Below, piece by piece: positions 35,485 to 44,592 of a stretch of DNA of 64,000 nt. The notes under the pieces are model-generated. The model made no database searches and was not told the DNA's origin. It saw only the letters and a list, made by a program, of their open reading frames with translations. The stretch's first letter is position 1. Each line of letters begins with the position of its first letter. The position numbers were made by a program, and so were the translations under genes. Source of the stretch: Pseudomonas sp. Irchel s3h17 (lineage in GTDB: Bacteria > Pseudomonadota > Gammaproteobacteria > Pseudomonadales > Pseudomonadaceae); assembly GCF_900187505.1 (NCBI RefSeq), contig NZ_FYDL01000005.1:222794-286793 (forward strand), written 5' to 3'.

Positions 35485-35874
35485 TCAGGCGACCGGCGTG
35501 CAAAGTTCCACCAGTGTCCCATCCGGGCAGCGCACGTAGGAAACGATCTGGCCCCAGGGTTTGCTGGCAGGCTCGGCGATTTCGCGGGCGCCGGCGGCCA
35601 GCGCTCTGGCGTGAGCCGCGTGAACGTCGTCGGTGACCAGGGCGACTTCCATGCCCAGTGGTTGGGCGCTGGCGTGGGCTGATACGTGGCCGGTACTGAA
35701 ATTCATGGCGGCCAGTTCATCGGCGGCGAAGGCCAGGGCGGTCTCGCCGGTTTCCAGTTCGCCATAGGTGCCTGACTCATGGACAAAGCGCACGGCGAAC
35801 CCGAAGGCCGAGGAGAAAAAATCGAGCGACGCGCTAACGTCGGGGACGTAGATGATCAGGTAGCCGAACTTCAT
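35485..35874 (-). CDS. VOC family (glyoxalase-like) protein
   Basis: A 129-residue protein with one glyoxalase/bleomycin-resistance fold: MKFGYLIIYVPDVSASLDFFSSAFGF, then SYVRCPDGTLVELCTPV at the end. Such proteins bind a metal through His/Glu and act on varied substrates, or bind antibiotics. The MKFGYL start at 35874 is chosen from the family pattern. Confidence 0.9.
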   Translation of the reverse strand: MKFGYLIIYVPDVSASLDFFSSAFGFAVRFVHESGTYGELETGETALAFAADELAAMNFSTGHVSAHASAQPLGMEVALVTDDVHAAHARALAAGAREIAEPASKPWGQIVSYVRCPDGTLVELCTPVA

Positions 35875-35939
35875 CAGTGAACACTCCTTGTCGTGCCGAT
35901 TGAAGCGCGAATCTAGCACGTTGCCCAGCAGGCTGCCTG

Positions 35940-36032
35940 TCACCGGTAAAAGGTGTACTTGAGGCCGGTCATCAGGTTACGCGGTGTTCCCGGGTGACCG
36001 GTTTGGCCGACAAGGATCCTGCTGCCGAATGA
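35940..36032 (-). pseudogene. C-terminal remnant of a TonB-dependent receptor
   Basis: Minus-strand translation ends VGQTGHPGTPRNLMTGLKYT, then FYR and a stop. PRNLM followed by an aromatic last residue is the closing beta-strand of TonB-dependent siderophore or haem receptors. Only about 30 residues remain in frame; the plug and barrel are gone. It lies next to a truncated ECF sigma gene, so this is probably the ruin of an iron-uptake locus. Confidence 0.6.
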
Positions 36033-36116
36033 CCAGGATGAGCGGTCACGGGATTCCATTGCTGGCATTAATAGGAAGCATTACTATTCACGCCCTCGCC
36101 ACCACAGCACGCCGCG

Positions 36117-36420
36117 ATGACCCCCAAGCTGCCCCGCACAAGCGGATTTTTCGAGCATTACGAAGAGTTGGTCGGAACCTGGACGCGCCGGTTGAGAAAT
36201 CGCCAGCAAGCCGAGGACCTGGCCCACGACACCTTCGTGCGGGTGCTTGAATCCGACTCGGTGACGGTGCAGCAACCGCGGGCCTATTTGCATCAGACCG
36301 CCCGCAATATCGCGGTGGACGGTTATCGGCGTGAGGACCGGCGGGGTGCCATGGAATCCGAGGCGGTCGATCTCAGTGTGTCGTCGGTAGATGACCCGGA
36401 GCATTACATGCATGCGATGG
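36117..36420 (+). pseudogene. Truncated FecI-like ECF sigma factor
   Basis: The first 100 or so residues match the sigma-70 region 2 of iron-starvation ECF factors: FFEHYEELVGTWTRRLRNRQQAEDLAHDTFVRVLE, then PRAYLHQTARNIAVDGYRR. Homology ends near residue 100 (HYMHAM), after which the frame runs into unrelated and REP-like sequence (36460-36495). Region 4, the -35-binding domain, is missing, so the product cannot work as a normal sigma. No FecR-like gene remains. Confidence 0.75.
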
Positions 36421-36459
36421 GTTCTGACAAGGCTGTTCAGTCAAGCGCCGGTACGCCCC

Positions 36460-36495
36460 CTGTGGCGAGGGCGCGTGCTCCCTCGCTACGTAAAC
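36460..36495. repeat. REP-like hairpin at the sigma gene break
   Basis: CCCTGTGGCGAGGGCGCGTG followed by CTCCCTCGCTAC forms an imperfect hairpin of the genome's REP type. It lies just after the sigma factor homology ends and may have been involved in the deletion. Confidence 0.6.
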
Positions 36496-36511
36496 AGTGC
36501 TCGTGCGCTTG

Positions 36512-37663
36512 TCAGACCTTCAACACCTTGCCACTGGCCGCAACGGCCAGCAGCAACAGCGCAATCAGGCCGAAGGCCACGCTCAGGCTGCTGCCGTGGG
36601 CGATGAAGCCGATCACCGCGGGTCCCGCCAGAATGCCCGCGTAGCCCAAGGTGGTGATGGCCGGTACGGCGATGTTTTCCGGCATGACCTTCTGTTTGCC
36701 AACGGCGGTGTACAGCACCGGTACGATGTTCGAACACCCCGCCCCGACCAGCGCGTACCCGATCAACGCGGCTTGCCAGGCGGGCGCCAGCGTGGCCAGC
36801 AACAACCCGGCTGCAGCCGTCAGGCCGCCCAGCACAATCACCCGTTTGGCCCCCACTTTATGCACGATGGCATCGCCGGTCAGGCGCCCTGCGGTCATGG
36901 TCAGGGCAAAGGCGGCATACCCCAGGCCGGCATAGGCGCTGTCGACATGGCGCTCGGCGGTCAGGAACACCGCACTCCAGTCCAGCACCGCGCCTTCGGC
37001 GAGAAACACGATGAAGCACAGGCAGCCGATAAACAGCACCACGCCGTGGGGCATGGCAAACGCCGGCCCCGAGCTGTCGCTGCCATAGGGCAGCCAGTGG
37101 GGCGCAGCCTTGAACAGTGATACCAGCACAAACACGATCACCACAGCCATCGCACCGAGTGGCGACATGCCCAGGCCGAGCAGGGCGCTGACACCCGCCG
37201 CGCCGACAATGCCGCCCAGGCTGAACAGTCCGTGAAAACCCGACATCATGGTTTTGCCGCTGGCCCGCTCGACGATCACCGCTTGCAGGTTCACCGTCGA
37301 ATCCACCGTGCCCAGCCCCGCGCCGAACAGGAACAAGCTGGCAATCAGCAGCGGCACTGTCGACACCGTTGCCAGCAATGGTAACGCCAGGCAGATCAGC
37401 AGCGTGCCGCCACTGAGTACCCGCCGACAGCCAAAGCGCGAGGCCAGCGCACCGGCGATGGGCATCGCCAGGATCGACCCCACGCCCAGGCTCAGCAACA
37501 GCACGCCCAGCGTGCCTTCATCCAGCCCGGCCCGCGCCTTGGCGTACGGCACCAGCGGTGCCCAGGCGGCGATGCCGATGCCGGCGATGAAAAACGCGAT
37601 GCGCGTCGACATCTGTTCGAGACGCCCGGGTAGCACCGGGGCGGGAGGGATGAGGGCAGTCAT
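36512..37663 (-). CDS. MFS transporter, YbjJ-like
   Basis: A 383-residue transporter with about 12 membrane helices and the MFS motif-A-like ALASRFGCRRVL. The pattern APLVPYAKARAGLDEGTLGVLLLSLGVGSILAMP and GTVDSTVNLQAVIVERASGKTMMSGFHGLFSLGGIVGA is typical of the YbjJ group. Substrate unknown. The ATG at 37663 is chosen; the open frame extends to 37708. It is divergent from the DapF-like gene. Confidence 0.9.
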   Translation of the reverse strand: MTALIPPAPVLPGRLEQMSTRIAFFIAGIGIAAWAPLVPYAKARAGLDEGTLGVLLLSLGVGSILAMPIAGALASRFGCRRVLSGGTLLICLALPLLATVSTVPLLIASLFLFGAGLGTVDSTVNLQAVIVERASGKTMMSGFHGLFSLGGIVGAAGVSALLGLGMSPLGAMAVVIVFVLVSLFKAAPHWLPYGSDSSGPAFAMPHGVVLFIGCLCFIVFLAEGAVLDWSAVFLTAERHVDSAYAGLGYAAFALTMTAGRLTGDAIVHKVGAKRVIVLGGLTAAAGLLLATLAPAWQAALIGYALVGAGCSNIVPVLYTAVGKQKVMPENIAVPAITTLGYAGILAGPAVIGFIAHGSSLSVAFGLIALLLLAVAASGKVLKV

Positions 37664-37892
37664 GGGCAATCCTTGGTATTTCGGGGCACGCGGCAAACAG
37701 GGCGACATCCTTGCACATCACGGAGGCTCAGACGACCCTGGCGTCCAGGCCTGGGTGCCCAGTCCCGTGACCAGGTGTATCCGCTTGCATTTATCGGCGC
37801 ATCGCTTGAGTTTCGTGGTGCCGACGCCGCGCCGATTTGCCCGGTGGCGTTGCCGATCCACTCGCCGCATGCCCTCGGACAGGAGCCCATTG

Positions 37893-38891
37893 ATGACGTG
37901 TTTTTTTGATGCTCGCGGCAATGTCTATGGGGTTGTCAGCCCGATTGAGTTGCGCCGGCGCGGGGTCGAGTTGCCTGTGGACCCGCACCAGGCGGCGCAA
38001 CAGCGTGCGCTCTGGGCCGCGGCCGCGATCGAGGCGTGCTGCCAGTGGGCCCCCGGTACCCAACCGGCCGGGGGCAAGCAGCACCGTTCGGACGGGTTGC
38101 TGGTTGGCCCGTTCCAGGCCGCGCCGCCGTATGACCTGCTGATCGTCAATACCGACGGCACACTGGCGGAACGCAGCGGTAACGGCCTGACGATTTTCGC
38201 CCAGGCGCTGACCGAGCAGGGCTTGATGCCGGCGCAGGGGCATTGTGTGCTCAAGGTCCATCACGACCAGCACGATACGCCGTCGCCTGTCGCCACCTCG
38301 GTCGAGCCAGCTCCGGTCGAGGGTGTGCAGGGCTTCTGGCTGGACCTGGGCAAGCCGGCGTTCGGGCCGCAGGCGGTTGGTGCTCGAGGTGTGGAGGGGG
38401 CGTTGCTCGATCAGCACGCGGTGAGTCACGTGCCGATGCTGTCGCGGCTCGATCCGCAGTGGTACCACAGTCAGTTCGTGCGTATTGGCAACCCGCATTG
38501 CGTCACGCTGGTGGCCCGGGCGACTGCGCTGCCGGGTAATGAACAGATGAACCATCCCCCGTTAGCGGATGAGCTGACCCGCATCGCCTACGCACAACCT
38601 GTCGGGGCGGGTGCGCCGTGTGGGGCGGGCGTCAACCTGCAATGGGCCATGCTCGAGTCGGAAAACCGCCTCGCCGCCCGGGTGTTCGAACGTGGCGAAG
38701 GCCCCACTGCGTCATCCGGTACCAGCGCCAGCGCCGTGGCCTGTGCAGCCTGGAGCGTGGGTTGGGTGAATGCAGGGGAGGTGCTGGTGGTGATGCCCGG
38801 CGGAACGGCACTGATTCTGCTGGAAGCACAGGGCGGCGTGTTGAGCCGGGTCAGGCTGTTTGGTGTGGCGCGGAGGGTGGGCCGGGTGTGA
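37893..38891 (+). CDS. DapF-fold isomerase-like protein lacking catalytic Cys
   Basis: A 332-residue protein of the diaminopimelate epimerase / PhzF fold. The N-terminal anchor (CFFDARGNVYGVV) and the two glycine-rich active-site loops are recognisable. Both catalytic cysteines of DapF are replaced by Ser: RSGNGLTIFAQAL instead of xCGNG, and ASSGTSASAVACAA instead of ACGTGACAxA. It is therefore unlikely to be a normal two-base epimerase, and should not be called DapF. AGGAG lies eight bases before the ATG at 37893. Divergent from the MFS gene; substrate unknown. Confidence 0.8.
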   Translation: MTCFFDARGNVYGVVSPIELRRRGVELPVDPHQAAQQRALWAAAAIEACCQWAPGTQPAGGKQHRSDGLLVGPFQAAPPYDLLIVNTDGTLAERSGNGLTIFAQALTEQGLMPAQGHCVLKVHHDQHDTPSPVATSVEPAPVEGVQGFWLDLGKPAFGPQAVGARGVEGALLDQHAVSHVPMLSRLDPQWYHSQFVRIGNPHCVTLVARATALPGNEQMNHPPLADELTRIAYAQPVGAGAPCGAGVNLQWAMLESENRLAARVFERGEGPTASSGTSASAVACAAWSVGWVNAGEVLVVMPGGTALILLEAQGGVLSRVRLFGVARRVGRV

Positions 38892-38898
38892 GACCGCT

Positions 38899-38918
38899 AT
38901 CGCGAGCCGGCTCGCGAT
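38899..38918. repeat. Perfect palindrome (REP-like)
   Basis: ATCGCGAGCCGGCTCGCGAT, a perfect 20-bp palindrome between the convergent DapF-like and codA genes. It resembles another REP subtype of this group. Confidence 0.7.
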
Positions 38919-38931
38919 GGGGGCATATTGA

Positions 38932-40176
38932 TCAATCCGGGCCAGTCATTTCTACCACCGGCATCTGCCGTTTCATCAGCACCTTGCCTGCGCGAACGGA
39001 GTACAGGGGCAAGCCCTGGCTGCGAATCACCTCGTAATCGCTGTCGGCCGACAGGATCAGCAGGTTCGCCGGGCGTCCCGGTTCCAGCCCGTAGCGCTCA
39101 CCCAGGGCCATAGCCTTGGCGCTGTTGTCGGTCACCAGGTCCAGGGCGCTTTGCAGGTTGCGGTAGCCGAGCATATGGCAGATGTGCAGGCCGGCTTCGA
39201 GCACCCGCAGGATGTTGCCGTTGCCCAGTGGGTACCAGGGGTCGACGATGGAGTCCTGACCGAAGCACACGTTCATGCCGGCCTCCAGCAATTCGTTGAC
39301 CCGAGTCACGCCCCGGCGTTTCGGGAAGGTGTCGAAACGCCCTTGCAAGTGAATGCTTTCGGTCGGACAGGAGACAAAACTGATCCCCGAGTGTCCGAGC
39401 AAGCGAAACAGCTTGGCGCAGTAGGCGTTGTCGTAGGAGCCCATGGCCGTGGTGTGGCTGGCGGTTACCCGTGAGCCCATGTCGCGGCTACGAGCCTCTT
39501 CGGCCAACACTTCCAGGAACCGCGAATGGGGATCGTCGGTTTCGTCGCAATGCACGTCCACCAGGCAGCCGGTGCGTTCGGCCAGGTCCATCAGGAACTT
39601 CACCGAGCTGACACCCTGGTCGCGGGTGTACTCGAAATGGGGAATCCCGCCGACCACATCGGCGCCCAGGCCAATCGCTTCCTCCATCAGCTCACGACCG
39701 TTGCGAAAGGACTCGATACCTTCCTGCGGGAACGCGACGATTTGCAGGTCGATCAGGTGCCGGCTTTCCTCGCGCACTTCCAGCATCGCCTTGAGCGCGG
39801 TCAGTTGCGGATCGGTGACGTCGACGTGGGTGCGCACATGCTGGATGCCGTGGGCGGCGAGGGCGTTGATGGTTTTTTTCGCCCGGCTCTTGGTGTCCTC
39901 CAGAGTGATGGTCGCTTTACGCTCGCCCCAGCGCTCAATGCCCTCGAACAGGGTGCCGCTCATGTTCCAGCGCGGCTCACCGGCCGTCAGCGTGGCGTCG
40001 AGGTGGATGTGCGGTTCGACAAAGGGCGGCACCACCAGGTTACCGCCAGCGTCGAGGTCGTCAGGGCCGAGGGTCGGCGCCTCGGTCTGGCGGGCAATGC
40101 TGGCGATCAGGCCGTTTTCCAGGTGCAGTTCATGCAAGCCTTCACGGTTGCGCAGGCGGGCGTTGATGATGTGCAT
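38932..40176 (-). CDS. codA: Cytosine deaminase
   Basis: A 414-residue amidohydrolase that turns cytosine into uracil and ammonia for pyrimidine salvage. Metal and catalytic motifs are present: VEPHIHLDATLTAGEPRWN, HCDETDDP, ASHTTAMGSY, and the Asp in CFGQDSIVDPWYPLGNG. Length is close to E. coli CodA (427). The ATG at 40176 (MHIINARL) is chosen. No cytosine permease gene is adjacent. The queD terminator lies just upstream, so codA has its own promoter. Confidence 0.95.
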   Translation of the reverse strand: MHIINARLRNREGLHELHLENGLIASIARQTEAPTLGPDDLDAGGNLVVPPFVEPHIHLDATLTAGEPRWNMSGTLFEGIERWGERKATITLEDTKSRAKKTINALAAHGIQHVRTHVDVTDPQLTALKAMLEVREESRHLIDLQIVAFPQEGIESFRNGRELMEEAIGLGADVVGGIPHFEYTRDQGVSSVKFLMDLAERTGCLVDVHCDETDDPHSRFLEVLAEEARSRDMGSRVTASHTTAMGSYDNAYCAKLFRLLGHSGISFVSCPTESIHLQGRFDTFPKRRGVTRVNELLEAGMNVCFGQDSIVDPWYPLGNGNILRVLEAGLHICHMLGYRNLQSALDLVTDNSAKAMALGERYGLEPGRPANLLILSADSDYEVIRSQGLPLYSVRAGKVLMKRQMPVVEMTGPD

Positions 40177-40230
40177 GGGCGAGTCCTTTTGTCGGTCGAT
40201 AGCGCCGGGCGGTTCCTGAATCATAGGCAT

Positions 40231-40257
40231 AAAAAAACCACCGGTCTCGGTGGTTTT
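40231..40257 (-). terminator. Rho-independent terminator of queD
   Basis: Read on the minus strand: AAAACCACCG, loop AGAC, CGGTGGTTTT, with more T's after (seven at 40231-40237). It stops queD transcription before codA. Confidence 0.92.
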
Positions 40258-40272
40258 CTCGATCGCGCCGGC

Positions 40273-40629
40273 TTACTCGCCGTGGTAGATGCAACCGCTG
40301 GTGCAGGTCTCGTGGATGCGAATCGCGCTGAGTTCCGGCAGCAGGGGCTTCATTTCATTCCAGATGAATTTGGCCAGGACTTCGCTGGTCGGGTTTTCCA
40401 GGCCGGGAATGTCGTTCAGGTAATTGTGGTCCAGGCGCTCGTAGAGCGGCTTGAAGATCGCCTTGATCTCGGAGAAATCACGGATCCAGCCGGTGTGCGG
40501 GTCGAGGTCGCCACTCAGGTGAATCGCCACCTTGAACGAGTGACCGTGCAGGCGACCGCATTTGTGGCCTTCCGGCACATGGGGCAGGCGGTGGGCGGAT
40601 TCGAACGTAAACTCTTTGAAAATTTCCAC
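40273..40629 (-). CDS. queD: 6-carboxy-5,6,7,8-tetrahydropterin synthase
   Basis: A 118-residue QueD, which makes 6-carboxytetrahydropterin from dihydroneopterin triphosphate in queuosine synthesis. The zinc His are in [23 protein letters not shown], the catalytic Cys is in the same segment (HKCG), and the ending [11 protein letters not shown] is typical. Monocistronic, with a terminator immediately after. Confidence 0.97.
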   Translation of the reverse strand: MEIFKEFTFESAHRLPHVPEGHKCGRLHGHSFKVAIHLSGDLDPHTGWIRDFSEIKAIFKPLYERLDHNYLNDIPGLENPTSEVLAKFIWNEMKPLLPELSAIRIHETCTSGCIYHGE

Positions 40630-40723
40630 GGTGGTTTGAGCTCTGTCAGGTGGCTATCGCCCGCGGCGATGGGGCAGGCCGCGAGTTTAACAGCTTGAAA
40701 TAACGCTTGCGGGAAAACACTGA

Positions 40724-41810
40724 CTAAAGGGTCAACAGACGGTCGCCCAGGCGTCCACTGGCGCACAGTTCGAGGAATTCGTCGCCCAGGCGCCGGCTCT
40801 CGTCCATGGCGGTCTTCCAGTAGTGCTGGCGGCCGGTCGGATCGCCCATGAAGCGTTTGAAATCGTTCCTGTCAGGCAGCTTGCCGTAGGGCAGGCGCGA
40901 CAGGTATTGCCTGGACGGTGCCAGCAACAGGACATCCTGCAAGCGTGCAGGGCAGGCCCGACGCCAGGGCAGCGTTTTATCGAACCAGCCGGGAATGACC
41001 CGGTCGGTGAAGTGCGGGTAGAGCACGATGTCGGTGCCGCTGTAGGGCAGGTCGAGGTGGTAATCGAGCAAGCCGCCGTCACGGAAAGTGCCGGCACCGG
41101 CGCCTGGCAGGTCACGCACGCCTTCCATGACCATCGGGATCGAGCCCGAGGCGAGCAGTGCCTGGCGCAGGTTGCCGGCGTTCAGCGGCACAAAGCGCGA
41201 GGGGAAGTCGTCGAGCGCGTTGAGCGGTGGTGCCAGGCGTGGGTCATGGACGATCAGTCGTTCGAAATGTCGAGACAGGCGCGAGCGGCCGCGCAGGTTG
41301 TCGGCGATCACCGAGGACAGGCCCAGCCCGAGCCGGCCGCGATGGTCATCGGCCAGCAGGCCATGACTTTTCACCACCATGATGTTCAACCGATAGAAGG
41401 GGTTGTCCAGCAGCAAGGCATCGCGACCGTCGAGCAGGTCATCGAGCATGCGCCGGGAGCTCTGGCTGATCTGCGCCATGCTCACGCCCTTGGCGAAACG
41501 TTGGGCGTTGTACAACTCGCCCAGGCGCCTGATGCCTTCGGCGGCGTCCGGCAGGCAGGCACTGGCGAAGCGCCAGGAGCCTACCGACGCGCCGATCAAC
41601 GAGCGCTCGCGGGGCGCGGCCGGCAGCCATTCGCCGAACAGCGCCAGGTCCAGGCCCTGGATGCCCAGGGCCTTGGGCCTTGGGCCCTCCGGCGGCACCG
41701 GGCAGGGTGCCGACATCGTGCGCCTGCAAGCCGTCCTGGCGAATCCGGGCGAAGGCCCGTAGGCCTGCCTTGAGGGTCAGTGCCGGGAATTTGATGTGGA
41801 TAGCGGTCAT
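40724..41810 (-). pseudogene. Patatin-like phospholipase, frameshifted by a 7-bp duplication
   Basis: The N-terminus MTAIHIKFPALTLKAGLRAF (from the ATG at 41810) and the main body (LGIQGLDLALFGEWLP, the serine-hydrolase elbow GASVGSW, the GGLLDYH Asp segment) lie in different frames. The join is at a 7-bp tandem repeat (GGGCCTT, 41668-41686, two full copies plus five bases). Removing one copy restores a 1080-bp, 359-codon frame. As it stands the product would be truncated and misread. It may be a mutation, a sequencing artefact, or a slippage-switchable gene. Confidence 0.85.
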
Positions 41811-41893
41811 GCCGGCCTCTGTACTGGCGAGTAGGGGATTATATGCCTGTGTGGCGGGACAGCGTGTTACGACCATCGACGATGGCGATTCAG

Positions 41894-41908
41894 GTTCAAT
41901 TAAGTTCA
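41894..41908. promoter_or_regulatory. Direct repeats upstream of the PepSY/two-component operon
   Basis: GTTCA at 41894 and again at 41904, exactly 10 bp apart, as expected for tandem binding by an OmpR/PhoB-type regulator. The site lies about 40-55 bp before the first PepSY gene and may be autoregulatory. Confidence 0.4.
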
Positions 41909-41948
41909 CAGGGTTAGGCTGATGCCCATACTGACTCGGAGACGCTCC

Positions 41949-42257
41949 ATGAAAACCCTGACCGCAGCGTTCGCCGCCGCCCTCGTCAGCCTGACCGCCA
42001 GCCTTGCTCACGCCCGCGACCTGGGGCCGGATGAAGCCCTGAGACTGCGCGACGCTGGTACCATTCAATCTTTCGAAACACTCAACGCCACGGCCCTGGC
42101 CTTGCATCCGGGGTCAAGCGTGCAGGAAACCGAGCTGGAAGAGGCCTATGGCAAGTACCTCTACCAGATCGAGTTGCGCGACCGGCAAGGCATCGAATGG
42201 GACCTGGAATTGGACGCCGTCAGTGGGCAAGTACTCAAGGATCATCAGGATACGTAA
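41949..42257 (+). CDS. PepSY domain periplasmic protein 1
   Basis: A 102-residue protein with a signal peptide (LTAAFAAALVSLTASLAHA) and one PepSY domain: LHPGSSVQETELEEAYGKYLYQIELRDRQGIEWDLELDAVSGQVL. PepSY proteins are secreted inhibitors or modulators. The stop overlaps the next start (TAATGA), so the two PepSY genes are translationally coupled to a two-component system and probably modulate it. Confidence 0.9.
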   Translation: MKTLTAAFAAALVSLTASLAHARDLGPDEALRLRDAGTIQSFETLNATALALHPGSSVQETELEEAYGKYLYQIELRDRQGIEWDLELDAVSGQVLKDHQDT

Positions 42258-42568
42258 TGAAGGTTAATCTGCGCGCTTATGGCCTGACGGCCCTGGCGCT
42301 GGTGTTTTTCTGCTCGGTGGGCGTGGCGCGTGACCTGGATCAGGACGAAGCCTTGAGCCTGCGTCAGCAGGGCGTGATCCTGCCGCTGGAGCAGCTGTTG
42401 CAGCAGGCGCTGGACCGCTACCCCGGCGCCAAGCTGCTGGAAGCGGAGCTTGAGGAGAAACGCGGCCTCTACATCTATGAAGTTGAACTGCTCACCCCCG
42501 AAGGCGTGGTGCGCGAGCTGGACCTTGATGCCACTACCGGCCGTTTACTCGAAGACAAGGAAGATTGA
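42257..42568 (+). CDS. PepSY domain periplasmic protein 2
   Basis: A 103-residue paralogue of the preceding protein: signal peptide (AYGLTALALVFFCSVGVA), then YPGAKLLEAELEEKRGLYIYEVELLTPEGVVRELDLDATTGRLL. It overlaps the upstream gene by one base and lies three bases before the response regulator. Tandem PepSY proteins ahead of an OmpR-type system are a recurring arrangement in Pseudomonas. Confidence 0.9.
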   Translation: MKVNLRAYGLTALALVFFCSVGVARDLDQDEALSLRQQGVILPLEQLLQQALDRYPGAKLLEAELEEKRGLYIYEVELLTPEGVVRELDLDATTGRLLEDKED

Positions 42569-42571
42569 TCA

Positions 42572-43240
42572 ATGCGTTTGCTTCTGGTGGAAGACCACGT
42601 GCCACTGGCCGACGAGTTGCTGGCCGGCCTCAATCGCCAGGGTTATGCCGTGGACTGGTTGGCCGATGGCCGCGATGCGGTGTATCAGGGCAGCACCGAA
42701 CCCTATGACCTGATCGTCCTCGATCTGGGCCTGCCGGGACTGCCGGGGCTTGAAGTGCTCAGCCGCTGGCGTGCCGCGGGCCTGGCCACGCCGGTGCTGG
42801 TGCTGACCGCACGCGACTCCTGGGCCGAACGCATCGAAGGCCTCAAGGCAGGGGCCGATGACTACCTGACCAAACCCTTTCACCCGGAAGAACTGCACCT
42901 GCGGATTCAGGCTCTGCTGCGCCGCGCCCACGGCCAGGCCAACCAGCCGACACTCAACGCCGCCGGGTTGCAGCTCGATGAGGGCCGCCAGTGCGTGATA
43001 CGTGACGGTGCCGATATTCAGCTGACCGCCGCCGAGTTCCGCCTGCTGCGCTACTTCATGCTGCACCCCGAGCAGATCCTGTCCAAGAGCCACCTCGCCG
43101 AACACCTCTACGACGGTGAAACCGAGCGCGATTCCAACGTCCTGGAAGTTCACGTCAATCACCTGCGGCGCAAGCTGGGGCGCAGCGTGATTGAAACCCG
43201 GCGTGGCCAGGGCTACCTGTTCGGTGGGCAAACCCGGTGA
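42572..43240 (+). CDS. OmpR-family response regulator
   Basis: A 222-residue regulator. The receiver has LLVEDH, the phospho-acceptor Asp in [17 protein letters not shown] and the Lys in DDYLTKPF. The winged-helix output domain (about 125-220) ends [29 protein letters not shown]. It overlaps the sensor gene by four bases (GTGA). The target regulon is unknown; the direct repeats at 41894 are a candidate site. Confidence 0.96.
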   Translation: MRLLLVEDHVPLADELLAGLNRQGYAVDWLADGRDAVYQGSTEPYDLIVLDLGLPGLPGLEVLSRWRAAGLATPVLVLTARDSWAERIEGLKAGADDYLTKPFHPEELHLRIQALLRRAHGQANQPTLNAAGLQLDEGRQCVIRDGADIQLTAAEFRLLRYFMLHPEQILSKSHLAEHLYDGETERDSNVLEVHVNHLRRKLGRSVIETRRGQGYLFGGQTR

Positions 43241-44550
43241 AATCGATCCAGCGGCGTTTGAGCCTGGGGTTGATCAGCGTGATGTTGGTCGTTGGCCTGG
43301 TGCTGGCGCACACCAGCCTGTGGTTGTTTGAAGACAGCATGCAGCGTTATCTGGAAGCGGGCCTGCGCAATGACAGTGAAAACCTGCTGGTAGCCATGGT
43401 CCGTGGCCCGCAGGGGTTGCAGCTGGATGAGCGACGGTTGTCGCCGGCTTATCTGCGGCCCTTTTCCGGGCAGTATTTCCGCATCGACTTTGGCGATACC
43501 CATTGGCGTTCACGCTCGCTGTGGGATCAGGAGTTACCGCTGCTCGATAAACCGGGGCTGCACGATAACCTGCAGCTGGGCCCCGATGGTCAGCAACTGC
43601 TGGTATTGCGTTCGGACTACCGGCGCCTGGGGCAATCGATTTCCATCAGCGTGGCCCTGGACTACACCCCGGTGCGCGCGAGCTTCCAACGCATGCGCCA
43701 GGTTGGCCTGGGGCTTGGGTTGGCGGGTTTGCTGGTGATTCTGCTGTTGCAGCGCGTCACGGTGCGGCGCGCCTTGCGCCCGCTGGAAAGCGCTCGCGAA
43801 CAGATCGCCCAACTGCAACAAGGCCAGCGCTCGCAACTGGACGCACACGTGCCCCGGGAGCTGGAGCCTTTGGTGGCACAGATCAACCATTTGCTGGCGC
43901 ATACCGAAGACAGCCTCAAGCGCTCGCGCAATGCCCTGGGCAACCTCGGCCATGCGTTGAAGACGCCGCTGGCGGTGCTATTGAGCCTGGCGTCGAGTGA
44001 AAAACTCGACGCCCACCCCGACCTGCGCAGGATTCTGCAAACGCAATTGGAGCAGGTGCAGCAGCGCCTGCACCGGGAACTCAACCGTGCGCGGCTGGCC
44101 GGTGATGCCTTGCCCGGCGCACAGTTCGATTGCGCTGCCGAACTGCCGGGGCTGTTGGCCACCCTGAACATGATCCATGGTGAACACCTGCATCTGAGCT
44201 ACACCGCCGCCCCGGGCCTGCAGCTGCCATGGGACCGGGAAGACTTGCTGGAACTGCTCGGCAACCTGCTGGACAACGCCTGTAAATGGGCCGACGCCGA
44301 GGTGCGCTTGAGCGTGGTGCAAGCGGGCGAAGGTTTTGTGCTGGCCGTGGAAGACGACGGTCCGGGGATTCCCGAAGCGCAACGCGACCAGGTGTTCAGC
44401 CGCGGTACTCGTCTCGATGAGCAGACCCATGGGCATGGCCTGGGGTTGGGCATCGTGCGCGATATCGTCGACGCCTGGGGCGGGCAATTGCGGCTGGAGG
44501 AAAGCGAGTGGGGTGGGTTGAAGGTGACGATCGAATTGCCCGGGCACTGA
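43237..44550 (+). CDS. Sensor histidine kinase
   Basis: A 437-residue kinase from a GTG start. Two membrane helices (about 9-27 and 158-177) flank a periplasmic domain of about 130 residues. The phosphorylated His is in [18 protein letters not shown] (about residue 235), followed by N-box [13 protein letters not shown] and G-boxes DDGPGIP and [12 protein letters not shown]. It pairs with the regulator it overlaps. The PepSY proteins encoded upstream could act on its periplasmic domain. Stimulus unknown. Confidence 0.95.
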   Translation: MKSIQRRLSLGLISVMLVVGLVLAHTSLWLFEDSMQRYLEAGLRNDSENLLVAMVRGPQGLQLDERRLSPAYLRPFSGQYFRIDFGDTHWRSRSLWDQELPLLDKPGLHDNLQLGPDGQQLLVLRSDYRRLGQSISISVALDYTPVRASFQRMRQVGLGLGLAGLLVILLLQRVTVRRALRPLESAREQIAQLQQGQRSQLDAHVPRELEPLVAQINHLLAHTEDSLKRSRNALGNLGHALKTPLAVLLSLASSEKLDAHPDLRRILQTQLEQVQQRLHRELNRARLAGDALPGAQFDCAAELPGLLATLNMIHGEHLHLSYTAAPGLQLPWDREDLLELLGNLLDNACKWADAEVRLSVVQAGEGFVLAVEDDGPGIPEAQRDQVFSRGTRLDEQTHGHGLGLGIVRDIVDAWGGQLRLEESEWGGLKVTIELPGH

Positions 44551-44592
44551 TCATGGTAGTAAGGAGCGCAACGGTCTTAGTGGAGAGTAGGC

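Noticed and set aside
37893..38891. Assignment as dapF
   Set aside because: Both catalytic cysteines are replaced by Ser, and the N-terminal motif differs from DapF.
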